Shown here piece by piece: positions 8,126 to 16,726 of a stretch of DNA of 36,806 nt. The DNA is from Bacteroidales bacterium (GTDB lineage Bacteria; Bacteroidota; Bacteroidia; Bacteroidales; P3), in NCBI GenBank assembly GCA_017960605.1, contig JAGCYV010000035.1, forward strand, positions 1 to 36,806, in the 5' to 3' direction. The translations under genes and the position numbers were made by a program. Each line of letters begins with the position of its first letter. The first letter of the stretch is position 1. The notes below the pieces were generated by a model, which saw only the letters and a program-made list of their open reading frames with translations, ran no database searches and was not told the DNA's origin.

Positions 8126-9564
8126 TGGAGGAATTTGAGTTGAGCCAGACGGACCTTGTTGCCGTTGGCCGTAAAGAGTGCGAAGGAGCCGTCGGGACGG
8201 CGGATAGAACGAAGGTGACTGTGTTTCGCCTTAGCATCGACCAAAAGTTTCTGCACTTCACCGTCGGGATTGAGCGTATAGATAACCAAATTGGATTTGT
8301 TGCCGACTTCATAGGTTTTGGCTTCTTTGGAAATCTCATAGCCCTGCGGCAGTTTGGGGTGCTCGGATTTGACGATGAAAACTTTCGATCCGTCGGTAAG
8401 CAGAGAGATGGCCAGCAGGTCTTCTCCCTTCTTCTGCATGTCGCTACGACGGATATTCTTCACCCAAAGCAGGTTGCCGTTGTTATCGACCGCCAAGCAA
8501 TGCAGACCGGAAGCATAGGAAACCGCGGTGAGGGTGCCGTTGCTCTCGGCGCTCTCGGTACGGAAAGCACGGCCGGCCACCATCACGGCACCGTAGGAAG
8601 TGGGCACACATGCCAGCGTACGCACATGGTCGGCACGTTGCTCGCGCTGCACTTTCTTGGTAGGTTTGTTATAGAAGATATTCACATCCTCGTTCATGAA
8701 AGGACGGAGGAGGAAGTTGGAGAGAACGGCAGAGTCGATATTGAACGACATGGCGAGAACACCGCCGGTGCTCTTACCGTCTTCGGTCAGGAAGGTGCCC
8801 ATCGCAATCGCGTGACTGCCATTGACAGCAGCCAGCTGCAGTTCCTTCACGGGGTCGCATCTCACCACGGCGGCATAGCTGTCGGCTTTATACTGCGACA
8901 GAATGTTGAAGATGAAACGGGTGTCCCCTTCTTCTCCCGTCTCCAATCCGAGGGTGACAATACGGCCTTCATTGGTAACCATCATGTCATGCATGGAACC
9001 CAACGCAAACTCCTTCTCCCACAGCGGTTGCATGCTGGCATCGAGGAGCATGATATGGGTGCGGTATTGCATACTTTCGGTCAGTCGCACAATGCTCACC
9101 AGAGCTGTGAGATGGCCGTTCGGCGAGGTAGAAGCCCACACAAAGCACTGATCCTTCTTGTTGTAAGTAAAAAGTTCCAAGCTATCGACGGGAAACACCA
9201 CCAGGCTGTCGAGGTTCACACGGTAGGCCACTACCGAAGTCTGACGCTTCACACTGCGGTCAGCAAGAAGTACGGCGGCACAACGGTTGTCCATCGTGGC
9301 CGCAATCACCTCGGCATTGTTGCTCTTGGGCAAATCGACCACATGAAGCGTCTCGAGGTTCTGGTCGGTAAGCACTACATGCTTGATATGCTTTTTGCCC
9401 TCAAAAACCCAACAATCAAGACCGTCATGTGTGCCAAGATGTTTACCATTGGAGAGGTTATAGCTATCGACATGCTTGCTTTCGAGGCCTTTTGAGAGGA
9501 CGGCTTGCTGAGCGGCCAACTGACCCACAAAAGCAAGAAGGAGGAAAAATACTATACGTTTCAT
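8122..9564 (-). CDS. Secreted protein of unknown function, possibly beta-propeller-like
   Basis: 480 residues with a clear signal peptide (MKRIVFFLLLAFVGQLAAQQ) cleaved near residue 19. I recognise no family. The mature part alternates short hydrophobic strands with polar turns at intervals of roughly 40-50 residues (for example HIMLLDASMQPLWEKEF, LHCLAVDNNGNLLWVKNI, LVIYTLNPDGEVQKL and RSIRRPDGSFALFTANGNKV). This resembles beta-propeller blades with D-x-N/D-G-x-LLW turns. A periplasmic or surface location is inferred. The gene heads the operon and has a near-perfect Bacteroidota promoter 62 nt upstream. Its stop overlaps the uvrA start by 4 nt, so a secreted protein is translationally coupled to a cytosolic repair enzyme. 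I take this as shared transcription rather than shared function. Confidence 0.85.
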   Translation of the reverse strand: MKRIVFFLLLAFVGQLAAQQAVLSKGLESKHVDSYNLSNGKHLGTHDGLDCWVFEGKKHIKHVVLTDQNLETLHVVDLPKSNNAEVIAATMDNRCAAVLLADRSVKRQTSVVAYRVNLDSLVVFPVDSLELFTYNKKDQCFVWASTSPNGHLTALVSIVRLTESMQYRTHIMLLDASMQPLWEKEFALGSMHDMMVTNEGRIVTLGLETGEEGDTRFIFNILSQYKADSYAAVVRCDPVKELQLAAVNGSHAIAMGTFLTEDGKSTGGVLAMSFNIDSAVLSNFLLRPFMNEDVNIFYNKPTKKVQREQRADHVRTLACVPTSYGAVMVAGRAFRTESAESNGTLTAVSYASGLHCLAVDNNGNLLWVKNIRRSDMQKKGEDLLAISLLTDGSKVFIVKSEHPKLPQGYEISKEAKTYEVGNKSNLVIYTLNPDGEVQKLLVDAKAKHSHLRSIRRPDGSFALFTANGNKVRLAQLKFLQ

Positions 9565-9625
9565 ATGGGTGTATTATTTTGTTTATCTTTTGAATGGTAA
9601 ATCGACGGTATCCGTAATCAAAATG

Positions 9626-9657
9626 CAAAAGTACGTAATATTTTGCACCTGTACAAA
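9626..9657 (-). promoter_or_regulatory. Bacteroidota-type promoter for the 9564-3419 operon
   Basis: On the minus strand TTTG (9657-9654) is followed after exactly 20 nt by TACTTTTG (9633-9626), matching TTTG-N19-21-TAnnTTTG. It lies about 60 nt upstream of the ATG at 9564. Confidence 0.8.
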
Positions 9658-9683
9658 TTAATTTCACTTTTCACTTTTTTTTG

Positions 9684-9691
9684 TATCTTTG
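9684..9691 (+). promoter_or_regulatory. -7 element of a Bacteroidota promoter for the outer-membrane-type gene
   Basis: TATCTTTG matches TAnnTTTG and sits 69 nt upstream of the ATG at 9761. No clean TTTG is found 19-21 nt upstream; that stretch is T-rich. It is divergent from the promoter at 9626-9657. Confidence 0.6.
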
Positions 9692-9760
9692 CAACATCGA
9701 CCTTTTGACAGCCCGCAAACGTTCATCATTCTGAATCAAATAATTAAACACATATTCACC

Positions 9761-10477
9761 ATGAAAAAGACAAGCACACTTCTTTTCGTCCTTATCGCAC
9801 TGTCCACCGGCCTCCATGCACAACAATTTCACACCCCCTTGGAAGGCGACAAGGCGCTCAGTTTCAACATCGGTACCGACTTCAACCTCACTCCGCGCTC
9901 CTTCGGCGTCCAAACCATACAAATCACTCCTGCTGCCGGACTTGCACTCTCTCTCCGATACGAAAGCGACAACAAAATCAACGAACGATTCTCGTGGGGG
10001 TATCAGGGAGAACTCTCCTACCTCAACCAAACATACCACTATACCGCCGCCACCAGTGACATGGCCGCCATCGAGCATGTCACGCTCAACCAATGGGATC
10101 TCCAGGCCGATGTACGTTTATCCCTGACCTATCGGATTACCAACTTCTTTGAGGTTCAGGCTGCCGCCGGCGTCTATTCCGGACTCCTCTACGGCATTTC
10201 CGGCGAAACCTACCAGACCGTCACTGCCACCACCGTTGAGGTACCCAACAGCCGCCTGCCCATCAGTAAATTCAGCATCTTCAACTTCGACATGGGCCTC
10301 AGCACGATGTTGCAGGCCAAATACCATCTCAACAAAGACCTCTTCGTCAGCCTCTCCCTCCGCGACAATATCGGGTTGAATTTCTTCGGCGACGCTTTCA
10401 CCAAAAACCCATACCTCGCCCATGGTGGCCAACGCGGCATCATCATGGCCGGCATCGGCTACAAAATCACCCAATAG
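9761..10477 (+). CDS. Outer-membrane beta-barrel-like protein of unknown function
   Basis: 238 residues from the ATG at 9761, chosen because it opens the signal peptide MKKTSTLLFVLIALSTGLHAQQ. The mature protein is rich in alternating amphipathic strands with aromatic ends (ALSFNIGTDFNL, GLALSLRYES, WGYQGELSYLNQTYHY, WDLQADVRLSLTYRI, TMLQAKYHLN). It ends ...IIMAGIGYKITQ, a pattern typical of 8-12-stranded outer-membrane barrels. No enzyme motif is visible and the ligand or role is unknown. It is a single-gene unit with its own TAnnTTTG element, and its stop lies 6 nt from the convergent porX stop. A segment near 10270 (KFSIFNF) resembles the Mfd repeat peptide, but I treat that as chance. Confidence 0.85.
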   Translation: MKKTSTLLFVLIALSTGLHAQQFHTPLEGDKALSFNIGTDFNLTPRSFGVQTIQITPAAGLALSLRYESDNKINERFSWGYQGELSYLNQTYHYTAATSDMAAIEHVTLNQWDLQADVRLSLTYRITNFFEVQAAAGVYSGLLYGISGETYQTVTATTVEVPNSRLPISKFSIFNFDMGLSTMLQAKYHLNKDLFVSLSLRDNIGLNFFGDAFTKNPYLAHGGQRGIIMAGIGYKITQ

Positions 10478-10483
10478 CAGACG

Positions 10484-12049
10484 CTACTTCCCTCTCATGA
10501 GGATAAACGGCACGAGGCATTCCTCCATCGAGATACCTCCGTGCTGGAAGGTGTTTGTGTAGTACTTCACATACTCGTTATAGTTGTTCGGATAAGCGAA
10601 GAAGTCTCCTCCGCGGCAGAAGATATAAGGACTTGGCAGGTGTAATCTCGGGAGGAACAGCTTTGCGGGATCTTTCACTTCGAACACATCGCTTGCCTTG
10701 TACTCCATCAACCGGCCCTGCTTGTAGCGCAGGTTCACGCTGATGTCACGGTCGCCGCGCACCCTCACTGGCCTATCAATCTTCACGCTCCCGTGGTCGG
10801 TGGTAATCACAACATTCACATCCCGTTCCGACAACGCCTGAAGCATCTCCATCAGCGGCGAATGCTCTAACCAGCTCAACGTCAGACTACGATAAGCACG
10901 TTCGTCATCGGCCAGTTCACGCACAATGTCGCTGTCCGTCCGTGCGTGGCTCAGCATGTCGATAAAGTTATAGATGATCACATTCAGTGGCGACTGCATC
11001 AGTTCGGGAAGTCTCTCCACCAATTTGCGGCCATACTGTGCGTTCAGCACCTTGTTGTACGTATGTTTGATATTCAGTCCGTGGCGACGCAAGTTCTCGT
11101 CCAGCAGTTCGTTCTCATATTGGTTCTTCCATCCCTCTTCGTCTTCGTTCACCCAGTACTGCGGATACTTCCGCTCGATTTCCCCGGGCATCAGGCCAGC
11201 AAACATCGCGTTCCTCGCAAACTGCGTCGTCGTCGGTATGATGGTGTAGTACATTTCGTCCCTCTCGACACGGAAATACTGTTCTATCATCGGCTGCACC
11301 ATCTTCCACTGGTCGTACCGGAAATTGTCTATCACAATAAGAAACGTGGGACGTTCAGTGCCGGAATTCAACAATGGCATCAGCCATTGCTGGATTACCG
11401 TCTGACTCATCGCAGGCTTCTCTTCGCGACCTGCAATCCAGTCCAAGTAATGTGACTCATAGAAGCGGCAGAACTGTGCATCGGCCTCCCGTTTCTGCGA
11501 CAGGAAGATGTCGTGGATGTTCGCGTCATCGGTCCCAGCCAGTTCCAAATCCCAATACACCAGCCGCCGGTACATCTCCTTCCACTCCTCGGCATCCATA
11601 CGGTCCGACAGCTGCATGCCTATCTCTCGGAACTGACGCTGGTAATCCATTGTGCTCCGTTCGCTCTGCAATCGACGCAACTCCGTGTGTTTCTTCACCG
11701 TCAGCAGTATCTGGTTAGGGTTCACAGGCTTGATCAGGTAGTCGCTGATCTTGCCGCCCAAGGCATCCTCCATGATGTGCTCCTCCTCACTCTTCGTAAT
11801 CATCACCACCGGTAGCTGTGGCCATTTTTGCTTGATTAGCTTCAACGTGTCTATGCCGCTCAGGCCTGGCATCTGCTCATCCAGAAACACCATATCCACC
11901 GTTGTTCCGCCCTCCAGTTCATCGACTGCATCGCGTCCGCTCATCACGGGTATCACGCGGTAGCCCTTCTCTTCAAGAAAAAGAATATGCGGCTTCAAAA
12001 GGTCGATCTCATCGTCGGCCCACAATATCGTCACTTCCATATCTGTCAT
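10484..12049 (-). CDS. porX: PorX: response regulator with PglZ/alkaline-phosphatase-like output domain
   Basis: 521 residues (518 if the second ATG at 12040 is used, giving MEVTILWADDE). Residues about 5-125 form a CheY-like receiver: acidic pair in WADDE (12-13), phospho-acceptor Asp57 in VFLDEQMPGLSG, and the conserved Thr-Lys in MITKSEEEH. From about residue 150 to the end lies a PglZ domain with metal-site-like segments FLIVIDNFRYDQWK, DMLSHARTD and VVITTDHGS. Family knowledge: in Porphyromonas and Flavobacterium this combination is PorX, the cytoplasmic partner of PorY. It controls type IX secretion genes and its PglZ domain is a phosphodiesterase acting on oligonucleotides. No sensor kinase or T9SS structural gene is next to it. 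It is divergent from mfd (143 nt between starts). I see no clear consensus promoter. Confidence 0.93.
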   Translation of the reverse strand: MTDMEVTILWADDEIDLLKPHILFLEEKGYRVIPVMSGRDAVDELEGGTTVDMVFLDEQMPGLSGIDTLKLIKQKWPQLPVVMITKSEEEHIMEDALGGKISDYLIKPVNPNQILLTVKKHTELRRLQSERSTMDYQRQFREIGMQLSDRMDAEEWKEMYRRLVYWDLELAGTDDANIHDIFLSQKREADAQFCRFYESHYLDWIAGREEKPAMSQTVIQQWLMPLLNSGTERPTFLIVIDNFRYDQWKMVQPMIEQYFRVERDEMYYTIIPTTTQFARNAMFAGLMPGEIERKYPQYWVNEDEEGWKNQYENELLDENLRRHGLNIKHTYNKVLNAQYGRKLVERLPELMQSPLNVIIYNFIDMLSHARTDSDIVRELADDERAYRSLTLSWLEHSPLMEMLQALSERDVNVVITTDHGSVKIDRPVRVRGDRDISVNLRYKQGRLMEYKASDVFEVKDPAKLFLPRLHLPSPYIFCRGGDFFAYPNNYNEYVKYYTNTFQHGGISMEECLVPFILMRGK

Positions 12050-12161
12050 TTTTGTTTCACAAACAATAACGAAGGAACCTCCCTTTTAGTATCTGTCTCC
12101 TTGTTTTATCGCACCATACCCTCCCTTGCAAATAAAAACCTCCTCATTCATCAAAAAAGCG

Positions 12162-12169
12162 TATCTTTG
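12162..12169 (+). promoter_or_regulatory. -7 element of the mfd promoter
   Basis: TATCTTTG matches TAnnTTTG and lies 23 nt before the mfd ATG (12193). This implies a very short 5' leader. No TTTG is seen at the expected upstream distance. Confidence 0.6.
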
Positions 12170-12192
12170 CATGTCGATTAACCCCTCAGCCA

Positions 12193-15100
12193 ATGCGCTT
12201 AACCGAAGAATACCAGGAAAGTAGGCTTGTCAATCAACTCACCGACCGCCTCCGCGGAAAGGGTACACGACTCCATATAGACGGAATGACCGGCTCGCTG
12301 CCTGCCGTAGTGATTGCCGCTACTGCCCAACAACTCAACACCGCCTCCCACCTTGTCATTGCCCCCGACAAGGAATCTGCCTTCTATCTCTCCAACGACA
12401 TTGAGGCCCTGCTGAATGAGGCCGACACCCAGGTGATGCTTTTCCCCACCTCCTACCGCAAAGCCTACCTCTACGACAGCGACCAGACCGACAACGCCAA
12501 CATACTGATGCGCAGCGAGGTGGTAAAAACGCTCTCATCGGGAGTGCCCCTGACGGTGGTCACCTACCCCGAGGCGCTGAGCGAAAAGGTGGTCTCCACA
12601 GGAGTGCTGCGGGCCAACACCTTGCGCCTGAACCGCAACGAGCAACACGACCTGTGGGAGGTAGCCGACCAACTGCAGGAGATGGGATTCGAACGCGAAG
12701 ATTTTGTGGTCGAACCCGGGCAATATGCCGTCCGAGGCGGCATCCTCGATGTCTTCTCTTTCGCCTCCGACCTCCCCTTCCGCATCGAGTTCTTCGACGA
12801 CAACATCGACTCCCTCCGCACCTACGACCCTGTCACCCAACTCTCCGTCAAGCAACTGGACCGACTGGATATCCTGCCCAACCTGACGGACAACACCGAA
12901 CGCAGTGTAGAGAAAAAGGTGAGCCTGCTGGAGTATTTCGGCAGCAGCGACACCGTATGGGTGCAGAGCCTGATGATAGTTACCCAACGCATCGATGCCT
13001 TGATGGAGGAAACCCGCAAAGCCTATGCCGACCGTATGGCAGACTCTGCGCACCCCATCGTCGGCACCCTGCCCAAACCCGAGGACATCTGCTGCCCGCA
13101 CGACGAACTGCTCCGTGGCATGCTGCAACTAAACATCGTGGAATACGGCAACAGCCACTACTTCAAGGACGAAGAGCGAATCGAGACCCACAGCGAACCC
13201 CAGCCGGCGTTCAACAAGCAGTTCGACCTGCTGACCGACACCCTCAACCGCTACGCCGAACAGGGCTACCGGCTGCTCATCACCGTCAGCAACGAGAGTC
13301 AGGAGAAACGACTGAAGAAAATCTTTGAGCAATCGGGCAATCATAACTTTCAATTCTCAATCTTCAACTTTCAATTATCCCACGGCTTCATCGACCACGA
13401 CGAATGTCTCCTCTGCTTCACCGACCATGAGATTTTCGAGCGCTACCACAAATACACCGTCAAAGACCTCCGTTCCACCCATGAGGCACTAACCCTCAAG
13501 GAACTGTTCGAACTGAAACCGGGCGATTACGTAACCCATATCGACTACGGTGTGGGACGTTTCAGCGGGCTGGAAAAGGTGACCCAGAACGGCAAGAGCC
13601 AGGAACTCATACGCCTCATCTACAAGAACAACGACGTTCTCTACATCAGCATCCACGGCCTGCACAAAATCAGCCGCTATGTAGGCCGCGAGGGTGAGGC
13701 GCCGACGCTCAACCGCTTGGGCAGCAACACCTGGCAGGTACTCAAGCAGAAGACCAAACGGCAGGTGAAGGACATCGCCCGCGACCTCATTGCCCTCTAC
13801 GCCAAACGCAAGGCCTCGCATGGTTTCGCCTTCAGCGCCGACTGTTCGATGCAGACCGAACTGGAAGCCAGCTTCCTCTACGAGGACACCCCCGACCAGT
13901 TGAAGGCCACTATCGCTGTGAAACACGATATGGAGGAGCAGGCTCCGATGGACCGCCTCGTCTGCGGGGATGTAGGCTTCGGCAAGACCGAGGTGGCCAT
14001 CCGTGCCGCTTTCAAGGCCTGCTGCGACTCGAAGCAGGTAGCCGTACTGGTGCCCAGCACCGTACTGGCTTTCCAACACTACAACACCTTCCGCGAGCGT
14101 CTGAAAGACATGCCTGTCCGCGTCGATTACCTCAACCGGTTCCGCAGCGCCAAGGAAAAAACTCAGATATACAAAGACATAGAAGCCGGCAAGATAGACA
14201 TTCTCATCGGAACCCACGCCATCACCAACAAAGACCTCAAGTTCAAGGACCTGGGACTGCTCATCATCGACGAGGAACAGAAGTTCGGCGTCAGCGTCAA
14301 AGAGAAACTGAAACAGATGAAGGTGGGCGTCGATTGCCTCACCCTCACCGCAACCCCTATTCCCCGCACCCTCCAGTTCTCTCTCATGGGAGCCCGCGAC
14401 CTCTCGGTCATCCAGACGCCGCCGCCCAACCGGCAGCCCATCGAGACCGAACTCTCCGACTTCAACGAAGAGCTCATCCGCGACGCCATCAGCTACGAGA
14501 TGTCCCGTGGAGGACAGACATTCTTCATCAGCAACCGCGTGGAGAACCTGCCCGAGATGGCGGGATTGGTGCAACGCCTGGTGCCCGATGCTCGGGTGGC
14601 AATGGCCCACGGACGATTGGACGGCAAAGAGGCCGAGGATACGCTGATGCGATTCGTGGAGGGCGACATCGACGTGTTGGTGGCCACCTCCATCGTGGAG
14701 AACGGTCTCGATATACCGAACGCCAACACCATGATTATCAACAACGCCCATCAGTTCGGACTGAGCGATCTGCACCAGATGCGAGGCCGTGTGGGTCGTT
14801 CGAACCGCAAGGCCTTCTGCTACCTCCTCATCCCGTCCTACCTCTCCCTCACCGACGATGCCCAACGCCGCCTCCGCGCCATCGAGGAGTTCTCCACCAT
14901 CGGCAGCGGATTCAACATCGCCATGCGCGACCTCGATATCCGCGGTGCCGGCAACATATTGGGCGCCGAGCAGAGCGGATTCATCTCGGAGATTGGCTAC
15001 GACATGTACCACAAGATTCTCAACGAAGCCATCGAAGAACTGAAAGAGACCGACTTCAAGGAGCTCTTTGCCGCCGAAGCCGAGGAGCGCAAGGAATACG

Positions 15101-15552
15101 TGCGTGAGTGCACCATCGAGACCGACCTCGAGGTGCTGCTGCCTGACGACTACGTCACCTCAGGCACCGAGCGTCTTGTGCTGTACAAGGAGCTGAACGA
15201 ATTGACCACAGAGGAAGAACTGGCCGCCTACCGCAGCCGTCTGCAAGACCGATTCGGACCAGTGCCGGCATGTGTAGATGAGCTTATCAGCACCATCACC
15301 TTGCGCCGCATGGCCAAGGAATTCGGCATCGAGAAGCTGATACTCAAGCAGGGGCGTATGATCTGCCATCTGGTGAGCAACCCCGAGAGTCCGTTCTACA
15401 GCAGTGCGGGATTTGCCAAACTCATCCGCTACGCACAGGACAACCCCCGTCGTGTCCATCTCAAGGAGACGCCCGAACGACTCAGCCTCTCCATCGACAA
15501 CATTCCTTCCATCGCCGCCGCCCTCCAGCAGATGAAATCCCTGACGGAGTAA
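12193..15552 (+). CDS. mfd: Transcription-repair coupling factor Mfd
   Basis: 1119 residues, normal for the family. Mfd removes RNA polymerase stalled at lesions and recruits UvrA. The UvrB-like N-terminal module is at about 30-330. The RNA-polymerase-interacting domain begins near LKPGDYVTHIDYGVGRF (about residue 440). The RecG-like motor has Walker A GDVGFGKTE (about 595) and the DEAD-like box DEEQKFGV. It also has the helicase segments TATPIPRT and MRGRVGRSNRKAF. The C-terminal TRCF domain ends the protein. At about residues 385-395, before HGFIDHDE, the peptide NFQFSIFNFQLS is encoded by a heptamer array. It replaces a short variable loop between the UvrB-like part and the RNA-polymerase-interacting part. 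A TAnnTTTG element is 23 nt upstream and a bidirectional terminator follows the stop. Confidence 0.98.
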   Translation: MRLTEEYQESRLVNQLTDRLRGKGTRLHIDGMTGSLPAVVIAATAQQLNTASHLVIAPDKESAFYLSNDIEALLNEADTQVMLFPTSYRKAYLYDSDQTDNANILMRSEVVKTLSSGVPLTVVTYPEALSEKVVSTGVLRANTLRLNRNEQHDLWEVADQLQEMGFEREDFVVEPGQYAVRGGILDVFSFASDLPFRIEFFDDNIDSLRTYDPVTQLSVKQLDRLDILPNLTDNTERSVEKKVSLLEYFGSSDTVWVQSLMIVTQRIDALMEETRKAYADRMADSAHPIVGTLPKPEDICCPHDELLRGMLQLNIVEYGNSHYFKDEERIETHSEPQPAFNKQFDLLTDTLNRYAEQGYRLLITVSNESQEKRLKKIFEQSGNHNFQFSIFNFQLSHGFIDHDECLLCFTDHEIFERYHKYTVKDLRSTHEALTLKELFELKPGDYVTHIDYGVGRFSGLEKVTQNGKSQELIRLIYKNNDVLYISIHGLHKISRYVGREGEAPTLNRLGSNTWQVLKQKTKRQVKDIARDLIALYAKRKASHGFAFSADCSMQTELEASFLYEDTPDQLKATIAVKHDMEEQAPMDRLVCGDVGFGKTEVAIRAAFKACCDSKQVAVLVPSTVLAFQHYNTFRERLKDMPVRVDYLNRFRSAKEKTQIYKDIEAGKIDILIGTHAITNKDLKFKDLGLLIIDEEQKFGVSVKEKLKQMKVGVDCLTLTATPIPRTLQFSLMGARDLSVIQTPPPNRQPIETELSDFNEELIRDAISYEMSRGGQTFFISNRVENLPEMAGLVQRLVPDARVAMAHGRLDGKEAEDTLMRFVEGDIDVLVATSIVENGLDIPNANTMIINNAHQFGLSDLHQMRGRVGRSNRKAFCYLLIPSYLSLTDDAQRRLRAIEEFSTIGSGFNIAMRDLDIRGAGNILGAEQSGFISEIGYDMYHKILNEAIEELKETDFKELFAAEAEERKEYVRECTIETDLEVLLPDDYVTSGTERLVLYKELNELTTEEELAAYRSRLQDRFGPVPACVDELISTITLRRMAKEFGIEKLILKQGRMICHLVSNPESPFYSSAGFAKLIRYAQDNPRRVHLKETPERLSLSIDNIPSIAAALQQMKSLTE
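13347..13374. repeat. Four tandem heptamers (YTYTCAA) inside mfd
   Basis: Four consecutive 7-nt units with consensus YTYTCAA occupy 13347-13374. A degenerate fifth (TTATCCC) follows. They encode FQFSIFNFQL. The local A+T richness contrasts with the surrounding mfd sequence. Confidence 0.9.
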
Positions 15553-15555
15553 AAC

Positions 15556-15590
15556 AAAAAGAGACGGCCCATCCGACCATCTCTCTTTTT
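15556..15590. terminator. Bidirectional intrinsic terminator between mfd and the PepSY-like gene
   Basis: The arms AAAAAGAGA (15556-15564) and TCTCTTTTT (15582-15590) are complementary, with a short GG/CC extension inside and a loop of about 13 nt. A and T tracts flank both sides. It sits 3 nt after the mfd stop and 18 nt before the convergent stop at 15609. Confidence 0.75.
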
Positions 15591-15608
15591 ATTCTGTCTT
15601 TATCGCTG

Positions 15609-16661
15609 TTATTGCACGTCCTTCTCGTCGAGGGGCTGGGCGATGAGGCCGGTGAACTGGTTGCTGTTGTTGAACTCCATGCGGACAAACTTGCGGTCGC
15701 GGGTTCCTTTGATTTTCTGGCTCACGACAACATAAGTGTAGGGTTTGGGTTTCTTTCCTGTGACGGGGTCGCGGAACTTGGAGTTGTACTCATAGACCAC
15801 CATCTTCTCTATCTTGTAGCGCTCGCCGTCGAACTTCTCCTCCAGGTATTTCTTGATGCCGCTGTTATAGCGGTCCTTGTCGAGCACCTTGCCGGTCATG
15901 ATGGGCATGTCGTCGCTGAGGCGATAGACGGCTTCCATCTTCACGTCCTGGGTATTGCTGAAGTAGGCCACTGCATATTCGCCGTTGCGCTCCACCCATT
16001 CGGGACCGGCGGTGACACGGCGGCCCATCGACTTCTCAAAATGCGACGAGATGGCCTCGCTGGGGGTGAACTGCTCGGTCTGGGGCTGATCGACACGCGG
16101 TGCGGGACGCTTGCGCTCACGGCTCTTCTCGGTGCCGCTCTGCTCGCTGATTTTCTCCTCGCTCATGTCGGGACTGTTGCGGGTGTAGTAGTCGCGTTTC
16201 ACGGCATCGGGGTCCGGGGCGTTGCTCTTCATCAGCTTGCCACGGGTGTCGAACACCAACTCGCAATCGTTCTCGGCGATACCCTTCTTGATGATAATCA
16301 TGCGGTAGTAGTTGTCGCCATTCATCTCTTCGACATACTGGATGTCCTTGATGCGGTAGCCCGGGTAGTTGTTGACGAAGTAGGTGTTCATCAGCGTGGG
16401 GCATTCCTCAGCCTTCACGGGGAAGGTGCTGTACTGCCAGTCGCCGCCGGCGGTGAAGTAGGAACGTCCGTTCTGTCCGTCGATGACCAACTCGGCGATG
16501 TACTGTCCGGGAGCCTGATACCAGGTGCGCACCTTGTAGCTGTCATAGGTCTTCTCCAAGGCCAGCAGCACGCTGCGCGGGACGGCGGTTTCCTTGATTT
16601 TGGTCTGTGCTCCAGCCACCAACGGCAGCACCATGAGCAACATCAAAACTATCTTCTTCAT
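15609..16661 (-). CDS. Secreted PepSY-like (DUF2874-type) protein
   Basis: 350 residues with the signal peptide MKKIVLMLLMVLPLVAGAQ. The first half has the pattern of the Bacteroidota PepSY-like family: VPRSVLLALEKTYDSYKVRTW, then Y-x-AELVIDGQNGRSYFTAGGDWQYS, then a second unit PTLMNTYFVNNYPGYRIKDIQYVEEMNGDNYYRMII. A polar linker (about 165-200, rich in Glu, Ser, Arg and Lys) separates a second, similar half starting near PSEAISSHFEKSMGRRV. The gene therefore looks like an internal duplication of the fold. Family knowledge: these small domains resemble BLIP-like inhibitors and are periplasmic; no molecular role is established. It follows purA by 65 nt on the same strand and could be co-transcribed with it. 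Confidence 0.8.
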   Translation of the reverse strand: MKKIVLMLLMVLPLVAGAQTKIKETAVPRSVLLALEKTYDSYKVRTWYQAPGQYIAELVIDGQNGRSYFTAGGDWQYSTFPVKAEECPTLMNTYFVNNYPGYRIKDIQYVEEMNGDNYYRMIIIKKGIAENDCELVFDTRGKLMKSNAPDPDAVKRDYYTRNSPDMSEEKISEQSGTEKSRERKRPAPRVDQPQTEQFTPSEAISSHFEKSMGRRVTAGPEWVERNGEYAVAYFSNTQDVKMEAVYRLSDDMPIMTGKVLDKDRYNSGIKKYLEEKFDGERYKIEKMVVYEYNSKFRDPVTGKKPKPYTYVVVSQKIKGTRDRKFVRMEFNNSNQFTGLIAQPLDEKDVQ

Positions 16662-16726
16662 ATTCGGTGTGTATTTTCCTATTTTGTATCTTATTCCTTT
16701 GGTTTATTGCAGTATTGTCTCTCTTC

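Noticed and set aside
9565-9760. Possible small RNA or riboswitch in the divergent 196-bp region
   Set aside because: Only two divergent promoter elements are visible; no conserved riboswitch core or terminator hairpin was recognised.
10270-10300. KFSIFNFDM in the outer-membrane-type protein resembles the Mfd array peptide FSIFNF
   Set aside because: DNA periodicity of 7 nt is not maintained over more than about two units, and the segment fits a normal barrel strand. It is too weak to call an array.
13489-15012. Long minus-strand open frame opposite mfd
   Set aside because: It lies wholly within the conserved Mfd motor and has the same shadow composition.
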